Shown: in pieces, positions 1-6,875 of the stretch | How the letters are laid out: every line of letters starts with the position of its first letter | Position numbering within the stretch: the first letter of the stretch is position 1 | Assembly (NCBI GenBank): GCA_905236465.1 | Contig: CAJOQA010000027.1 | Coordinates: 1 to 11,746 of the forward strand | Origin: an uncultured Treponema sp. | GTDB lineage: Bacteria > Spirochaetota > Spirochaetia > Treponematales > Treponemataceae | Length of the DNA stretch: 11,746 bases | Direction: 5' to 3' | Program-made: the position numbers and the translations under genes | Notes under the pieces: model-generated | What the model saw: only the letters and a program-made list of their open reading frames with translations | Databases searched by the model: none | What the model was told of the DNA's origin: nothing

Positions 1-111
1 ATTTTTCTATTTTGTTTTCCTTGCAATTATGCCAGCAGTTATAGATTTGAATATATCACAGAAAGAGGATTTTTTGAATTAACAGCAACAGATGAGGCAA
101 GGAAAAATTGA
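1..111 (+). CDS. Possible 3' end of a gene entering from the left
   Basis: Frame 1 is open from the first base to a TGA at 109-111 and encodes 36 residues ending in TATDEARKN. The composition is mixed and protein-like (the stretch YRFEYITERGFFEL has plausible charged and aromatic spacing), but the piece is too short to assign to a family and could be an open frame by chance. About 10 bp after the stop, a weak 4-bp stem (AGCA at 120-123, TGCT at 132-135) is followed by a run of five T, which would fit a poor terminator. If real, the gene converges on the GH16 gene. Confidence 0.3.
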   Translation: MFLFCFPCNYASSYRFEYITERGFFELTATDEARKN

Positions 112-180
112 AAAATCAGAGCACCTAAGACTGCTTTTTTGAACTTCCACTAATGGAGATGAAATGTTTCGTCCACTACA

Positions 181-252
181 CTCAACATGACAGTTATTTG
201 ATATTTGATGTACTAGCTATAGCAAGAAAACTGACAATATTGTCATGTTGAG
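181..252. repeat. 12-bp perfect inverted repeat with a nested 14-bp palindrome
   Basis: CTCAACATGACA at 181-192 is the exact reverse complement of TGTCATGTTGAG at 241-252, with 48 bases between. Overlapping the right arm is the perfect palindrome TGACAATATTGTCA (232-245). It lies downstream of the GH16 stop at 268, in a stretch (112-267) where I see no gene. It could be a transcription end shared by convergent genes, a pair of interspersed repeat ends or a small mobile-element remnant. No U-tract follows the long arms, so a classical terminator is not convincing. Confidence 0.6.
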
Positions 253-267
253 CAACGTAAAAAAAGC

Positions 268-2478
268 TTACTTTACTTCTTCAACTGAAACATTTGAAAT
301 TACAACTCTGTGCCCTTCATTTATCACCTTGCCATCTACAGCCCCCAAAGAAATTGTAAAGATAACTGCACTGTCACTTTCACTTTCCATAGTAAAGGTA
401 TGAGAGTAAGTTTTTTTAGCATTCCAAACTTGTATTTTTTGTGTATCTGAATAAGGAATCCAATTGTTGTCGCCAGAACCGTCTCTCTGCAATGCCCACA
501 TAATTGTTCTTGAAATATCAGACATCGCCTCAAATTCAACCTTATATGTTTTTCCCTTTTCAAGACTAATATTCCCCTGCTTAAGCTGAATCATCCAATC
601 CAAATTGCCTGTTTTCAAAACAGATATAGTTGCAGAACCAGAAGAGGTATTTACAGAAGCATCAGCACTTTCGTTGCAGTAAAGGTCCCAGGCTGCCATT
701 CCATTTGAAAAGTCCCCGTTAAGCAATATCGCATTTTCTTTAAAGAAAACATTATCTATATAAACGTCTGTATTGTCTAAAGAAGAAACAAAGTCAAGTT
801 CACACTTAGAAGTCATATCGTCCATGTACACAAATTCATAATGCTTCTTGCTAGAAGTTAGGGCAACCTTTTCTTTCATTTTTCCAACATTCACTTCTAT
901 TGAACAGTCAGCAGAGGCATGTCCGTCAAAAGACAAAATATATTCCTTCTTACCAGGAACCACAAGATCCTTTTGGCTCACCTTCGCAGGCCCTGTGATT
1001 TTCAGCTCCCTTACCCCCTTATCATTTGTAACAAAAACCTTAGGCTCATCCGCACTTTCAACTTCCCAGAAAGCAAGCCTCCCCTTACCCTCCTGAAACT
1101 GACCGTTCCTTATAATATTTCCGTCAGGCAAAAGCTTTACTTCTGATGAAGACAAATCAGCGGTCCCTATTTTTTCAAGCGTAACATTCTCAATATAAAC
1201 TTTTGCAAGGCTTCCCTGAGAGCCAAGATTAAATTCCACCCGGGCATTTGCATCAGATTCAGCTGACATTGTAAAGTCCCAAGTAAAATGCTTTTTTTCC
1301 TTAGCCAAAGAAATTTTTGTGTCAGCAAAGTATCGTATCCAGCCAACCTCAGGGGCTGTAATTGCAGTAACAAGAGTTCTCTCCTCATCTGCACTTGCAT
1401 CAAAAGAATAGCGGTAAACGTTACCATTAATCATGGGCAGGGGACCTTGAACAAGCTGTACCGCATACTCAACCGGACCATCAGCTGTAGGGGCAATCTC
1501 AATTTTTCCATCTTCCACAGAAAGACTCCCCTCTCCTCCCTGAGCAGTAAGAAAGGTCCACTTTTCCTTACTAGCTTTAATCATATTGCCAGCAGGTGAA
1601 TCAATAACAGCAGCCTTCTTTGGTTTTTCTACATTTTCATCGTAAGATTTTTTTTGGTACACTTTTACATAATCTACTAGCAGCTGAGCCTTTTCATCAA
1701 AAGTGGTTGTCTGGTCAGGGGAGCCTGGCCAGTTACCTCCAACCGCAACATTAAGAATCATATAAAAAGGCTGGTCAAAGGGAGCAGGATAAGTTACCTC
1801 TCCAAAGCCTGGCCGCTTGGTGTACCAATCATTCATTGTTTTATACAAGTTACCATCGCAATAGTAGCGAATAACTCCAGGTTCCCATTCAACTGCAAAG
1901 ACGTGGAATTCATCCGCAAAAGAAGAAGAGGCAAGAGTATAAGTTCCCTGATCCTGTGAATGTGGCTCACCAAAGTGTATAGTTCCATACACAGTATCAG
2001 TTTCATGTCCTAAAACTTCCATAATATCTATCTCGCCACATTTAGGCCACTGCCCATAAAAACTTTCATCATCAGGCATCATCCAAAAAGCCGGAAGATA
2101 GCCCTGCCCTTTTGGAACTTTTAGCCTTGCCTCAAAGCGGCCATAGGTAAAGGCATGTTTTTTTTGCGTACTGATGCGGCCGGAAGTATAAGAGAATGTC
2201 CCGTCTGCATTTTGTTTTCTCAAAGGCTGAATAATAAGAAAACCATCTTTTACATAAGTATTTTCTTTTGAATCATCATAAGACTGAAGTTCATTATTAA
2301 CCCAACCTGGCTCATGAAATTCATAGTTCCAATCATTTGTATTAAGCTCTGTCCCGTTAAAATCATCTGACCAAACAAGATCTGCATCGGTATACTTTGA
2401 AACTGATTTTGATGTTGTGCAAGCGCTTAGGCAAAGCACTGTCAAGAATGTTATAAAAGAAAACTTAAAAAATCCCAT
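268..2478 (-). CDS. Secreted GH16 beta-glucanase lipoprotein with three CBM4/9-like modules
   Basis: Predicted endo-beta-1,3(4)-glucanase of 736 residues. The start is the ATG at 2478, preceded by GGAGG six bases upstream; a TTG four codons earlier overlaps that binding site and is unlikely. A hydrophobic signal ends in the lipobox LSAC, giving Cys20 as the lipidated residue, so the enzyme is membrane-anchored and faces outward. The GH16 domain spans about residues 30-275. Its catalytic motif is EIDIME, with nucleophile Glu149, Asp151 and acid/base Glu154. The extra residue (ExDxxE) is the laminarinase-type beta-bulge pattern rather than the ExDxE of true lichenases. Three beta-sandwich repeats of about 135-150 residues follow (about 302-437, 452-582 and 584-736). 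The last two begin with NGQF or NGDF, as CBM4/9 modules do, and probably bind glucan. Substrate preference is inferred from the family only. The divergent neighbour is a cytoplasmic GH5 enzyme. Confidence 0.93.
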   Translation of the reverse strand: MGFFKFSFITFLTVLCLSACTTSKSVSKYTDADLVWSDDFNGTELNTNDWNYEFHEPGWVNNELQSYDDSKENTYVKDGFLIIQPLRKQNADGTFSYTSGRISTQKKHAFTYGRFEARLKVPKGQGYLPAFWMMPDDESFYGQWPKCGEIDIMEVLGHETDTVYGTIHFGEPHSQDQGTYTLASSSFADEFHVFAVEWEPGVIRYYCDGNLYKTMNDWYTKRPGFGEVTYPAPFDQPFYMILNVAVGGNWPGSPDQTTTFDEKAQLLVDYVKVYQKKSYDENVEKPKKAAVIDSPAGNMIKASKEKWTFLTAQGGEGSLSVEDGKIEIAPTADGPVEYAVQLVQGPLPMINGNVYRYSFDASADEERTLVTAITAPEVGWIRYFADTKISLAKEKKHFTWDFTMSAESDANARVEFNLGSQGSLAKVYIENVTLEKIGTADLSSSEVKLLPDGNIIRNGQFQEGKGRLAFWEVESADEPKVFVTNDKGVRELKITGPAKVSQKDLVVPGKKEYILSFDGHASADCSIEVNVGKMKEKVALTSSKKHYEFVYMDDMTSKCELDFVSSLDNTDVYIDNVFFKENAILLNGDFSNGMAAWDLYCNESADASVNTSSGSATISVLKTGNLDWMIQLKQGNISLEKGKTYKVEFEAMSDISRTIMWALQRDGSGDNNWIPYSDTQKIQVWNAKKTYSHTFTMESESDSAVIFTISLGAVDGKVINEGHRVVISNVSVEEVK

Positions 2479-2542
2479 TTTCGCCTCCAAAAATCTTAAA
2501 AGGAAACCTTTTAGTCCATTATTAAACGGAATTTTCCATAAA

Positions 2543-2570
2543 AATATAAAAATCCTGTCAAAAATGTAAA
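2543..2570 (-). promoter_or_regulatory. Candidate promoter for the GH16 gene
   Basis: On the minus strand, TTTACA (2570-2565) and TATATT (2548-2543) are separated by 16 bp. This would start the transcript near 2535, leaving a leader of roughly 57 bases before the ATG at 2478. Two TTGACA hexamers (2581-2576 and 2561-2556), 20 bp apart, overlap or flank it; neither has a good -10 box at 16-18 bp. Confidence 0.35.
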
Positions 2571-2600
2571 ATTTATGTCAAAAAAAATTAAAACAGAATT

Positions 2601-2628
2601 TTGATACTTTTGCCACAAATCTTATATT
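2601..2628 (+). promoter_or_regulatory. Candidate promoter for the GH5 gene
   Basis: TTGATA (2601-2606) and TATATT (2623-2628) are separated by 16 bp. A perfect TATAAT at 2647-2652 lies closer to the gene but lacks a convincing -35 box. Either could serve. The divergent GH16 and GH5 genes share a 207-bp AT-rich control region, so they may be regulated together. Confidence 0.35.
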
Positions 2629-2685
2629 TTTCTCTTTTGTCTGAAGTATAATAAAAGAAGATTTTTACAAAAAAAAGGGGGAAAC

Positions 2686-3735
2686 ATGAAAGTTTTTACA
2701 GGATATCAAAAAGGCATTAACCTTGGCGGTTGGATTTCGCAGTGCGTTGCCCGCACACAAGAACATTTTTCCAATTTTATAACAGAAAAAGACATAAAGC
2801 AGATTGCCACATGGGGCTATGATCATGTTCGCCTTCCTATTGATTACGATATAATTTTCACAGAAGATGGAAAAGAAATAGAAGAAGGATTTGGTCGTAT
2901 AAGTTCCTGCATCTCTTGGTGTAAGGCAGCTGGCCTCAATCTAGTTCTTGACTTACACAAAACAAAGGGCTATATGTTTGACACAGCTGAAGTAAAAGAT
3001 CCTGACCTATTCTTTCACGACAAGGGGCTACAAGACTTTTTTGTGAACATTTGGCTTGTTATGGCTAAGCGCTATGGCTCTATGTCTGATTTTGTCGCCT
3101 TTGAGCTGCTCAACGAAATCGTAAACCCCAACCTCCGAAATGAATGGAATGAAATTGCCAGTCGTGCATTTAAAGAAATAAGAGCTGTTGCTAAAGAAAC
3201 CTGGATTGTAGTTGGCGGAGTAAACTACAACAGTGTTTCTGCTGTTCCAGGAATAGAAGTTCCCGTTGATGAAAAAACAGTTTTCACTTTCCACTGCTAC
3301 GAGCCATTTGTCTTTACCCACCAAAAGGCTTATTGGGTTGAAAATATGCCTTCTGACTTTGAAGTTTCGTATCCAGGTCCTTCAATTGAATACCTAAGGG
3401 CCAAGAGCAACGAAATTCCCCAAGCCCGTCACGGAGCAATTTTTGACCCTGCTATGGATATTCTTAAAATGGACGAAAACTTTTTTGAAATCCTCTTCAA
3501 GCCAGCCCTTGATACAGCTAAGAAAAAGAATATTCCCCTTTACTGCGGCGAGTATGGTGCTATAGACCAGGCAGAAGCAGAAGATTCTCTGCGTTGGCTA
3601 ATAGACATTCAAAAGGCTTTGCAAAACAACGGAATCGGTAGGGCCTTATGGACCTACAAGGAAAAAGATTTTGGTTTAGTAGGTCCCCACTACGACTCTG
3701 TAAGGGATGCCATTATAGCACTAAATTCAAAATAA
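2686..3735 (+). CDS. Cytoplasmic GH5 family beta-glycosidase
   Basis: A glycoside hydrolase family 5 enzyme of 349 residues forming one (beta/alpha)8 barrel, expected to cleave beta-linked oligosaccharides. The start ATG has GGGGG five bases upstream. Family landmarks appear in order: NLGGW near residue 12, the conserved Arg49 in HVRLP, LDLHKTKG around residues 88-95, the acid/base pair Asn143-Glu144 in LLNEIVNP, His203 and Tyr205 in TFHCYEP, the nucleophile Glu289 in YCGEYGA, and Trp322 in ALWTYK. There is no signal peptide or carbohydrate-binding module, so it should act in the cytoplasm on imported products, complementing the exported GH16 enzyme. The subfamily is uncertain; it reminds me of GH5_37-like intracellular members. 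The last 23 bases overlap the 3' end of the convergent permease gene. Confidence 0.92.
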   Translation: MKVFTGYQKGINLGGWISQCVARTQEHFSNFITEKDIKQIATWGYDHVRLPIDYDIIFTEDGKEIEEGFGRISSCISWCKAAGLNLVLDLHKTKGYMFDTAEVKDPDLFFHDKGLQDFFVNIWLVMAKRYGSMSDFVAFELLNEIVNPNLRNEWNEIASRAFKEIRAVAKETWIVVGGVNYNSVSAVPGIEVPVDEKTVFTFHCYEPFVFTHQKAYWVENMPSDFEVSYPGPSIEYLRAKSNEIPQARHGAIFDPAMDILKMDENFFEILFKPALDTAKKKNIPLYCGEYGAIDQAEAEDSLRWLIDIQKALQNNGIGRALWTYKEKDFGLVGPHYDSVRDAIIALNSK

Positions 3736-4867
3736 AACGAAGGGCTGTAAGCAAAACAAGAAAAAGTATGCTGGCAAGTGTAAATACAAATAAATACTTG
3801 CCGGCAGAAGGAAGGGAAAGACGAGCTCTGTTTATAGAATATGTCTTAAAGGAAATAAGGCTTGCAAGGGATGCAACTAAGGTTCCAAGCCCTCCTGCAT
3901 TCACACCTACAAGCAGGGCTTCTTGACCTTCCATAGCAAAAGGATAAAGCAGCAGGGTTGCAGGAACATTACTGATAATCTGACTTGATGCTAGGGCAGA
4001 CCAATATTCATTTCCCTTAACAATATTCATTAAAAATTCCCTGACAGAATCAATAGAGGCAATGTTACCGGTAAAAATAAAAAATGCCACAAATGTAAGA
4101 AGAAGCATATAATCTATTTTTAAAAGAATCTTGCGGTCTAAAACAAGAAGGACTAAAAGAACGCAAAGGGCACAAGTCCATTTAGGAACTATGCGGACTA
4201 CAGAAAGCAGGCACAAAATAAAGAGCAGGCCGTAAACAGCTGTCTTAAGTGTGCTCCCCTTTGAAGCAACGCCAGACTTTAATGCCGGAACTTTCATTTT
4301 CGCAGGTACAAAAAACATACATGCGCATAGGCAGATAAAGCAAAGAGCAGTATATGGAAGAAGGATTAAAATAAAACTTGAAACAGAAAGCCCCATTTTA
4401 CCAAATAAAAAAAGGTTTTGCGGATTCCCTAAGGGAGTCAGCATACTGCCGGTATTTGCGGCTATAGTCTGAAAAACTACAGTCAGCATAACAACAGAAG
4501 GGATTCCTGCCCCGCCTAAAAGCTCAACGGTCAGGGGCACAAAAGTAATAAGGGCAACATCATTTGTAATCAGCATACTTGAAAAAAAGCAGAGCATTAC
4601 AAGTACAAAGCACAAGGGCCGTACAGTGGATACCTTTCCGCATAGAAAAATACCTATGCGCTCAAAGATACCGCATGACCTGAAGGCCCCAACAACCCCC
4701 ATAAGGGCAAAAAGTATAAACAATGTATTACAATCTATATAAGCAAAATAAGCAGAAGAAGGGGGTACAAAAAAGCTACTGACTAAAGCACAAAGAAAGG
4801 CTATAAAAAATACAGCCTCTTTTTTTACAAACGATAGGACTGCAACAGTCCTTTCCTTAAATAACAT
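3713..4867 (-). CDS. SLC13/ArsB-type (ion transporter superfamily) anion permease
   Basis: An inner-membrane permease of 384 residues with about ten to twelve hydrophobic segments. Two half-repeat signatures are visible: ITND near residue 101 with TPLGNPQNL at 144-152 in the first half, and SQIISNVPAT near 295-304 with GVNAGGLGT at 321-329 in the second. These are typical of the SLC13/ArsB/citrate-transporter superfamily. The substrate could be a dicarboxylate, arsenite, sulfate or another anion and cannot be read from sequence. The first ATG is at 4867; a TTG at 4885 would add six residues. Neither start has a Shine-Dalgarno sequence, and a promoter-like element ends just upstream of the ATG. 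It follows the last zinc-cluster gene by 52 bp on the same strand, so it may be a separate unit. Confidence 0.85.
   Translation of the reverse strand: MLFKERTVAVLSFVKKEAVFFIAFLCALVSSFFVPPSSAYFAYIDCNTLFILFALMGVVGAFRSCGIFERIGIFLCGKVSTVRPLCFVLVMLCFFSSMLITNDVALITFVPLTVELLGGAGIPSVVMLTVVFQTIAANTGSMLTPLGNPQNLFLFGKMGLSVSSFILILLPYTALCFICLCACMFFVPAKMKVPALKSGVASKGSTLKTAVYGLLFILCLLSVVRIVPKWTCALCVLLVLLVLDRKILLKIDYMLLLTFVAFFIFTGNIASIDSVREFLMNIVKGNEYWSALASSQIISNVPATLLLYPFAMEGQEALLVGVNAGGLGTLVASLASLISFKTYSINRARLSLPSAGKYLFVFTLASILFLVLLTALRFILNLVL
3769..3806. terminator. Hairpin at the convergent GH5/permease 3' ends
   Basis: TGCTGGCAAGT (3769-3779) pairs with ACTTGCCGGCA (3796-3806) as an 11-bp stem with one G-U pair and a 16-base loop. 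It starts 34 bases after the GH5 stop, where a terminator would be expected, yet no T-run follows on the plus strand. On the minus strand the stem is followed by the T-rich TACTTTTTCTTGTTTTG, which is terminator-like but lies inside the permease coding sequence, before its stop at 3713. Confidence 0.4.
4836..4852 (-). other. Perfect 7-bp hairpin in the first codons of the permease gene
   Basis: AGGACTG and CAGTCCT flank a three-base loop within about codons 6-11 of the permease. No T-run follows, so it is not a terminator. A stem this close to the start could affect ribosome access, or it may be chance. Confidence 0.45.
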
Positions 4868-4873
4868 GAAAAG

Positions 4874-4902
4874 ACTATAGCACAAGTCAAATCTTTTGAA
4901 AA
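4874..4902 (-). promoter_or_regulatory. Candidate promoter placing the transcript start at the permease ATG
   Basis: On the minus strand, TTTTCA (4902-4897) and TATAGT (4879-4874) are separated by exactly 17 bp. Only six bases lie between the -10 box and the A of the ATG at 4867, so transcription would begin at or next to the start codon. The 11-bp direct repeat TGAAAAGACTA (plus strand, 4867-4877 and 4897-4907) spans both ends of this element. Confidence 0.35.
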
Positions 4903-4919
4903 GACTACAGGTAGCCTCC

Positions 4920-5366
4920 CTACTCCCACTTTTCGGCTACAAGATAAAGCATCTCTTCCCCTGTAAAATTGTGAAGTTCCAAAGTACCCGTGATTGTTGT
5001 ATAGTAGCCGGAATCAGGGAAATCTTCGGGGTAGTTGGCTTTTTCAAGGGGCAGAACGGTTATACCGGAAGGACAACAGCCTGTTGCATCCCAAATAAGG
5101 ATTGCGAAAGTCCTTTTACCCTCAAAAACCTCTGAATGAAACTGCCCGCGAATTTTTGCTGTTTTATTCGCAAACTTTTCAGGCTCAACCAACATGTCAA
5201 ACATAAGCGATGAGGAAATGTTGTAATTCATTTTTGTAAAATCAAAATTGATTTTTGTCTTGTCAGTAATCTTACTTTTCCTCTTTGCTGTAAAGAAATC
5301 CTCTTGGGAATTCAAAAGTAAGCAAGAAAGAACAAGCACCGCGATAAAAGTTAAAACCCTTTTCAT
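4920..5366 (-). CDS. Small exported protein with a CC motif, probable OB-fold, in the zinc cluster
   Basis: A protein of 148 residues with an N-terminal hydrophobic signal. Export is likely; Cys15 in VLSC could be a relaxed spirochaetal lipobox, otherwise signal peptidase I would cut near residue 20. The ATG has GAGGG five bases upstream. The body reads as a small beta-barrel: KTAKIRGQF near residue 68, then DATGCCPSGI with Cys97-Cys98, then TITGTLE near 124 and a C-terminal LYLVAEKWE. This order (KIKG-like strand, CC, GTLE strand) recalls the OB-like C-terminal domain of DUF1980/TIGR03943 proteins associated with metal homeostasis. That likeness is from memory and unverified. It lies 16 bp downstream of znuB, which suggests co-transcription and a periplasmic or surface role in zinc handling. 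Confidence 0.7.
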   Translation of the reverse strand: MKRVLTFIAVLVLSCLLLNSQEDFFTAKRKSKITDKTKINFDFTKMNYNISSSLMFDMLVEPEKFANKTAKIRGQFHSEVFEGKRTFAILIWDATGCCPSGITVLPLEKANYPEDFPDSGYYTTITGTLELHNFTGEEMLYLVAEKWE

Positions 5367-5382
5367 ATCTACCCTCTTAGCT

Positions 5383-6216
5383 TTATTTCTTAAACATCGA
5401 AATCAGTTTACAGATTACAAAAACTCCAATATCTATCATTACTATTGTTGCTCCCACAGGAGTATCGGCCAGAATTGAAGAGACAAGCCCCAAAAGTGAA
5501 CCGAAAACAGAAATGGCACAGGAAAAAACCGTCACAGCCCTAAAGCTTTTAAAAAGCAACATTGCGGATATAGCAGGAAAAATAATCAGGGCAGAAATTA
5601 AAAGGGAACCTACAAGATTCATTGCCAGCACAATAATAACAGCAATCACCACGGCGATTATTATGTTTAAAACCTTAGTCTTTGCCCCGCACGCAAAAGA
5701 AAAATCCTCATCAAAAGTAATGGCGAAAATCCTATTGTAAAAGAAAATAAAAAATACAATTACCGCAAGCGATATTGAAACACTAAGTATCATATCGCTT
5801 TTACTAAGCGTAAGTATAAGGGTTGACCCGAATAATGTGCTACAGACGTCACCGGAAAGGTTTGCAGGCGGGGAAAAAATGTTCATAATAAAATACCCAA
5901 AGGCAAGGGCACCCACAGAAATCATTGCAACGCTGGCATCACCTTTTATTTTAGAACTTTCTTTGGCACATAAAATCAGCACCGCACAAACCACTGTCAC
6001 CGGCAACACAAAGAGGGTACTGTTAGAAAGCTTTAAAACAGAGGCTATTGCCATTGCCCCAAAGGCAGCATGCGACAGGCCGTCTCCAATATAAGAAAAA
6101 CGTTTAAGAACAAGAGTTACTCCCAAAAGAGATGATGCTAAGGCTATCATAGTTCCTGCAAGAAAAGCATAGCGGACAAAAGGAAATTCCAAATACATTT
6201 TTAAACTTTCAATCAT
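5383..6216 (-). CDS. znuB: Zinc ABC transporter permease, ABC-3 family
   Basis: The membrane subunit of a zinc (possibly manganese) uptake ABC transporter, 277 residues with about eight hydrophobic segments. ABC-3 landmarks include KRFSYIGDGLSHAAFG near residue 38, GDASVAMISVGALAFGY near 92, NLVGSLLISALIIFPA near 201, and DTPVGATIVM near 252. The ATG overlaps the last base of the upstream znuC stop (TAATG), with AAGGTGAG ahead of it, so translation is probably coupled. It would form the homodimeric channel between ZnuA in the periplasm and ZnuC in the cytoplasm. Sequence alone cannot exclude manganese as substrate, but the CobW gene in the same cluster favours zinc. Confidence 0.93.
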   Translation of the reverse strand: MIESLKMYLEFPFVRYAFLAGTMIALASSLLGVTLVLKRFSYIGDGLSHAAFGAMAIASVLKLSNSTLFVLPVTVVCAVLILCAKESSKIKGDASVAMISVGALAFGYFIMNIFSPPANLSGDVCSTLFGSTLILTLSKSDMILSVSISLAVIVFFIFFYNRIFAITFDEDFSFACGAKTKVLNIIIAVVIAVIIVLAMNLVGSLLISALIIFPAISAMLLFKSFRAVTVFSCAISVFGSLLGLVSSILADTPVGATIVMIDIGVFVICKLISMFKK

Positions 6217-6851
6217 TAGCTTCTCACCTTAGTTAGCCTAAGAGATTTACTAGCGTATTTTTCTGCCGCAGATAAATCATGGCTTATAGTAATAACAGTC
6301 ATCCCCTGCTTGTTCAGTTCAAGAACCAAATCGTACATAACTTTAGTTATTTCAAAATCAAAGCCCTTTGCAGGCTCATCAAGGATAAGCAGGGAAGAAG
6401 CGGCACACAAGGCACGGGCAAAAAGCACCCTTTGCTGCTGGCCGCCAGAAAGCTCTTTAAAAGATTTCTTTGCCAGGTTTTGTATTCCAAGTTTTTCTAG
6501 GCTACGTTTTGCATGTTCTACATCGCTTTTTTTGTAAAAGGGCAAAAGTCCAAGTCTTGACTGGCACCCCGAAAGCACAATTTCCCAAACCGTCGCAGGA
6601 AACGTTTTTTGAATATCGCTGGTCTGAGCAAGATAGCCTACACCTTTTTTATTCCAATCAGAAGAATATTCGATGCTGCCACCAAGCGGTTTAATGAATC
6701 CTAACAGGGTCTTCATCAAAGTGGACTTCCCGCTTCCATTTTCACCAACAATAAAAAAGTAGTCACCTTTTTCTATAGAGAAATTCAAATTTTTCTGTAC
6801 AATTTTTGAACCATAACCTATGCAAAGGGTTTTACATTCTAAAAGAGCCAT
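6216..6851 (-). CDS. znuC: Zinc ABC transporter ATP-binding subunit
   Basis: The ATPase that drives zinc import, 211 residues, slightly short for the family. All catalytic motifs are present: Walker A GENGSGKST at 36-44, Q-loop Gln76, signature LSGGQQQ at 134-140, Walker B LLILDEP at 154-160 with catalytic Glu159, and switch His191. There is no C-terminal extension of the kind that carries extra His residues in some ZnuC proteins. The ATG has AGGTG upstream. The gene starts 24 bp after the znuA stop and overlaps znuB by one base. Confidence 0.94.
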   Translation of the reverse strand: MALLECKTLCIGYGSKIVQKNLNFSIEKGDYFFIVGENGSGKSTLMKTLLGFIKPLGGSIEYSSDWNKKGVGYLAQTSDIQKTFPATVWEIVLSGCQSRLGLLPFYKKSDVEHAKRSLEKLGIQNLAKKSFKELSGGQQQRVLFARALCAASSLLILDEPAKGFDFEITKVMYDLVLELNKQGMTVITISHDLSAAEKYASKSLRLTKVRS

Positions 6852-6875
6852 TCTTCACCTGCTTATAAAAAGCCT

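Noticed and set aside
2017..2034. Lichenase assignment for the GH16 enzyme
   Set aside because: The active site is EIDIME with the extra residue typical of laminarinase-type members, so strict 1,3-1,4-glucanase specificity is not supported.
2479..2490. TTG start four codons upstream for the GH16 protein
   Set aside because: The codons overlap the GGAGG that serves the ATG at 2478, and the signal peptide fits better from that ATG.
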